Shown in pieces: positions 63,857-64,000 of a stretch of DNA of 64,000 nucleotides. The DNA comes from Glandiceps talaboti (taxonomy: Eukaryota > Hemichordata > Enteropneusta > Spengelidae), in assembly GCF_964340395.1 (NCBI RefSeq), contig NC_135567.1:12374484-12438483 (forward strand). Direction: 5' to 3'. Position 1 is the first letter of the stretch. Every line of letters begins with the position of its first letter. A model generated the notes under the pieces. It had not been told where the DNA came from and did not search any database. It worked only from the letters and a program-made list of their open reading frames with translations. The translations under genes and the position numbers were made by a program.

Positions 63857-64000
63857 CTCTAGCAGCCACAACATTAACGGTTGCAAATCCCAGCGCCAAC
63901 TCATTCACACCAAATACTCCTGTGACAATAACATTTGACCTTGTTGTCACTGAATCCAATGGTCAAGACGGATCATTGACTGCTATCGACCTGTACTTCA
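63857..64000 (+). CDS. Exon 91, partial (cut by window end)
   Basis: First 144 nt of the repeat, open, with T14A and G43A. The leader CCTAATTTGCC and the preceding GGAAAAGATAG intron match unit 90. Truncation is by the window edge, not biological. Confidence 0.75.

Larger units (their letters stand above)
1724..64000 (+). repeat. Giant tandem array: 90 full + 1 partial 688-bp intron/exon units
   Basis: Units are nearly identical, head to tail, with no unrelated insertion. Each holds an intron and a 420-nt phase 1-1 exon coding 140 residues. Repeat numbering starts at the junction Ala. The reference repeat has T6, T14, G43, V59, V60, A72, P75, T79, S81, G97 and L106; these are the recurrently variable positions. 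Cys 100, 107, 126 and 139 are invariant, so two disulfides per repeat are possible. Residues 121-124 are DDDD next to Cys126. Composition is about 21% Thr, with 13 acidic residues against one Lys and one Arg. Alternating hydrophobic/Thr strands (LTV, VTITFDLVV, AVIIVAA, VCVELTTT) suggest an Ig-like beta-sandwich, but this is inference and no family is recognised. The likely product is a giant secreted or extracellular repeat protein. No exon copy has a stop or frameshift. The array runs off the window end. Confidence 0.95.

Noticed and set aside
1724-64000. Non-coding satellite DNA
   Set aside because: The 420-nt open exon with no indel or stop in 90 copies, invariant Cys and exact splice signals argue for coding function. 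A transcription test is still needed.
1724-64000. CRISPR array or bacterial repeat-protein gene
   Set aside because: The unit is 688 bp with no short spacers, and the reading frame is interrupted by intron-like sequence with stops every unit, unlike any bacterial repeat gene.

Overview
The window is eukaryotic, almost certainly from an invertebrate animal. It is AT-rich, has no bacterial gene organisation, and holds coding blocks bounded by canonical GT-AG splice sites. Species and protein family cannot be named from the sequence alone.

Layout. Positions 1-1723 are single-copy flanking DNA with no convincing gene. They contain a GT-rich microsatellite, a 65-bp tandem duplication and a good TATA-box candidate (TATAAATA, 1525-1532). 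Positions 1724-64000 are one uninterrupted head-to-tail array with a period of 687-688 bp. Five units are 683 or 684 bp. The array holds 90 complete units plus a 91st cut by the window end, so it continues beyond the window.

Each unit is a short intron (usually 267-268 bp) followed by a 420-nt exon. The exon starts after a pyrimidine-rich ...TTATAG acceptor and ends at a strong donor, ACTG|GTGAGT or ACAG|GTGAGT. The exon is 140 codons long and splits a codon after its first base at both ends (phase 1-1). Joining any exon to any other therefore keeps the frame and makes an Ala codon (G+CT) at the seam. Joined in order, the 90 exons encode about 12,600 residues (roughly 1.2-1.3 MDa at about 100 Da per residue) of nearly identical 140-residue repeats. 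Each repeat is Thr-rich, very acidic, carries four invariant Cys and looks like an all-beta extracellular module.

The main ambiguity is that each unit is also open without splicing. An ATG 58 nt before the acceptor reads through a hydrophobic, signal-peptide-like leader, the exon, and 14 codons past the donor to TAA (173 aa). The array could thus be one giant gene, about 90 small secreted-protein genes, or the first evolved from the second. The splice sites, exact 3n exon length, broken leaders in units 2 and 15, and the array edge falling exactly on a donor-like GT favour the exon array. Unit 1 may supply the start codon and signal peptide. Units are homogenised in blocks of two to four (higher-order repeats), and unit 1 at the edge is the most divergent.
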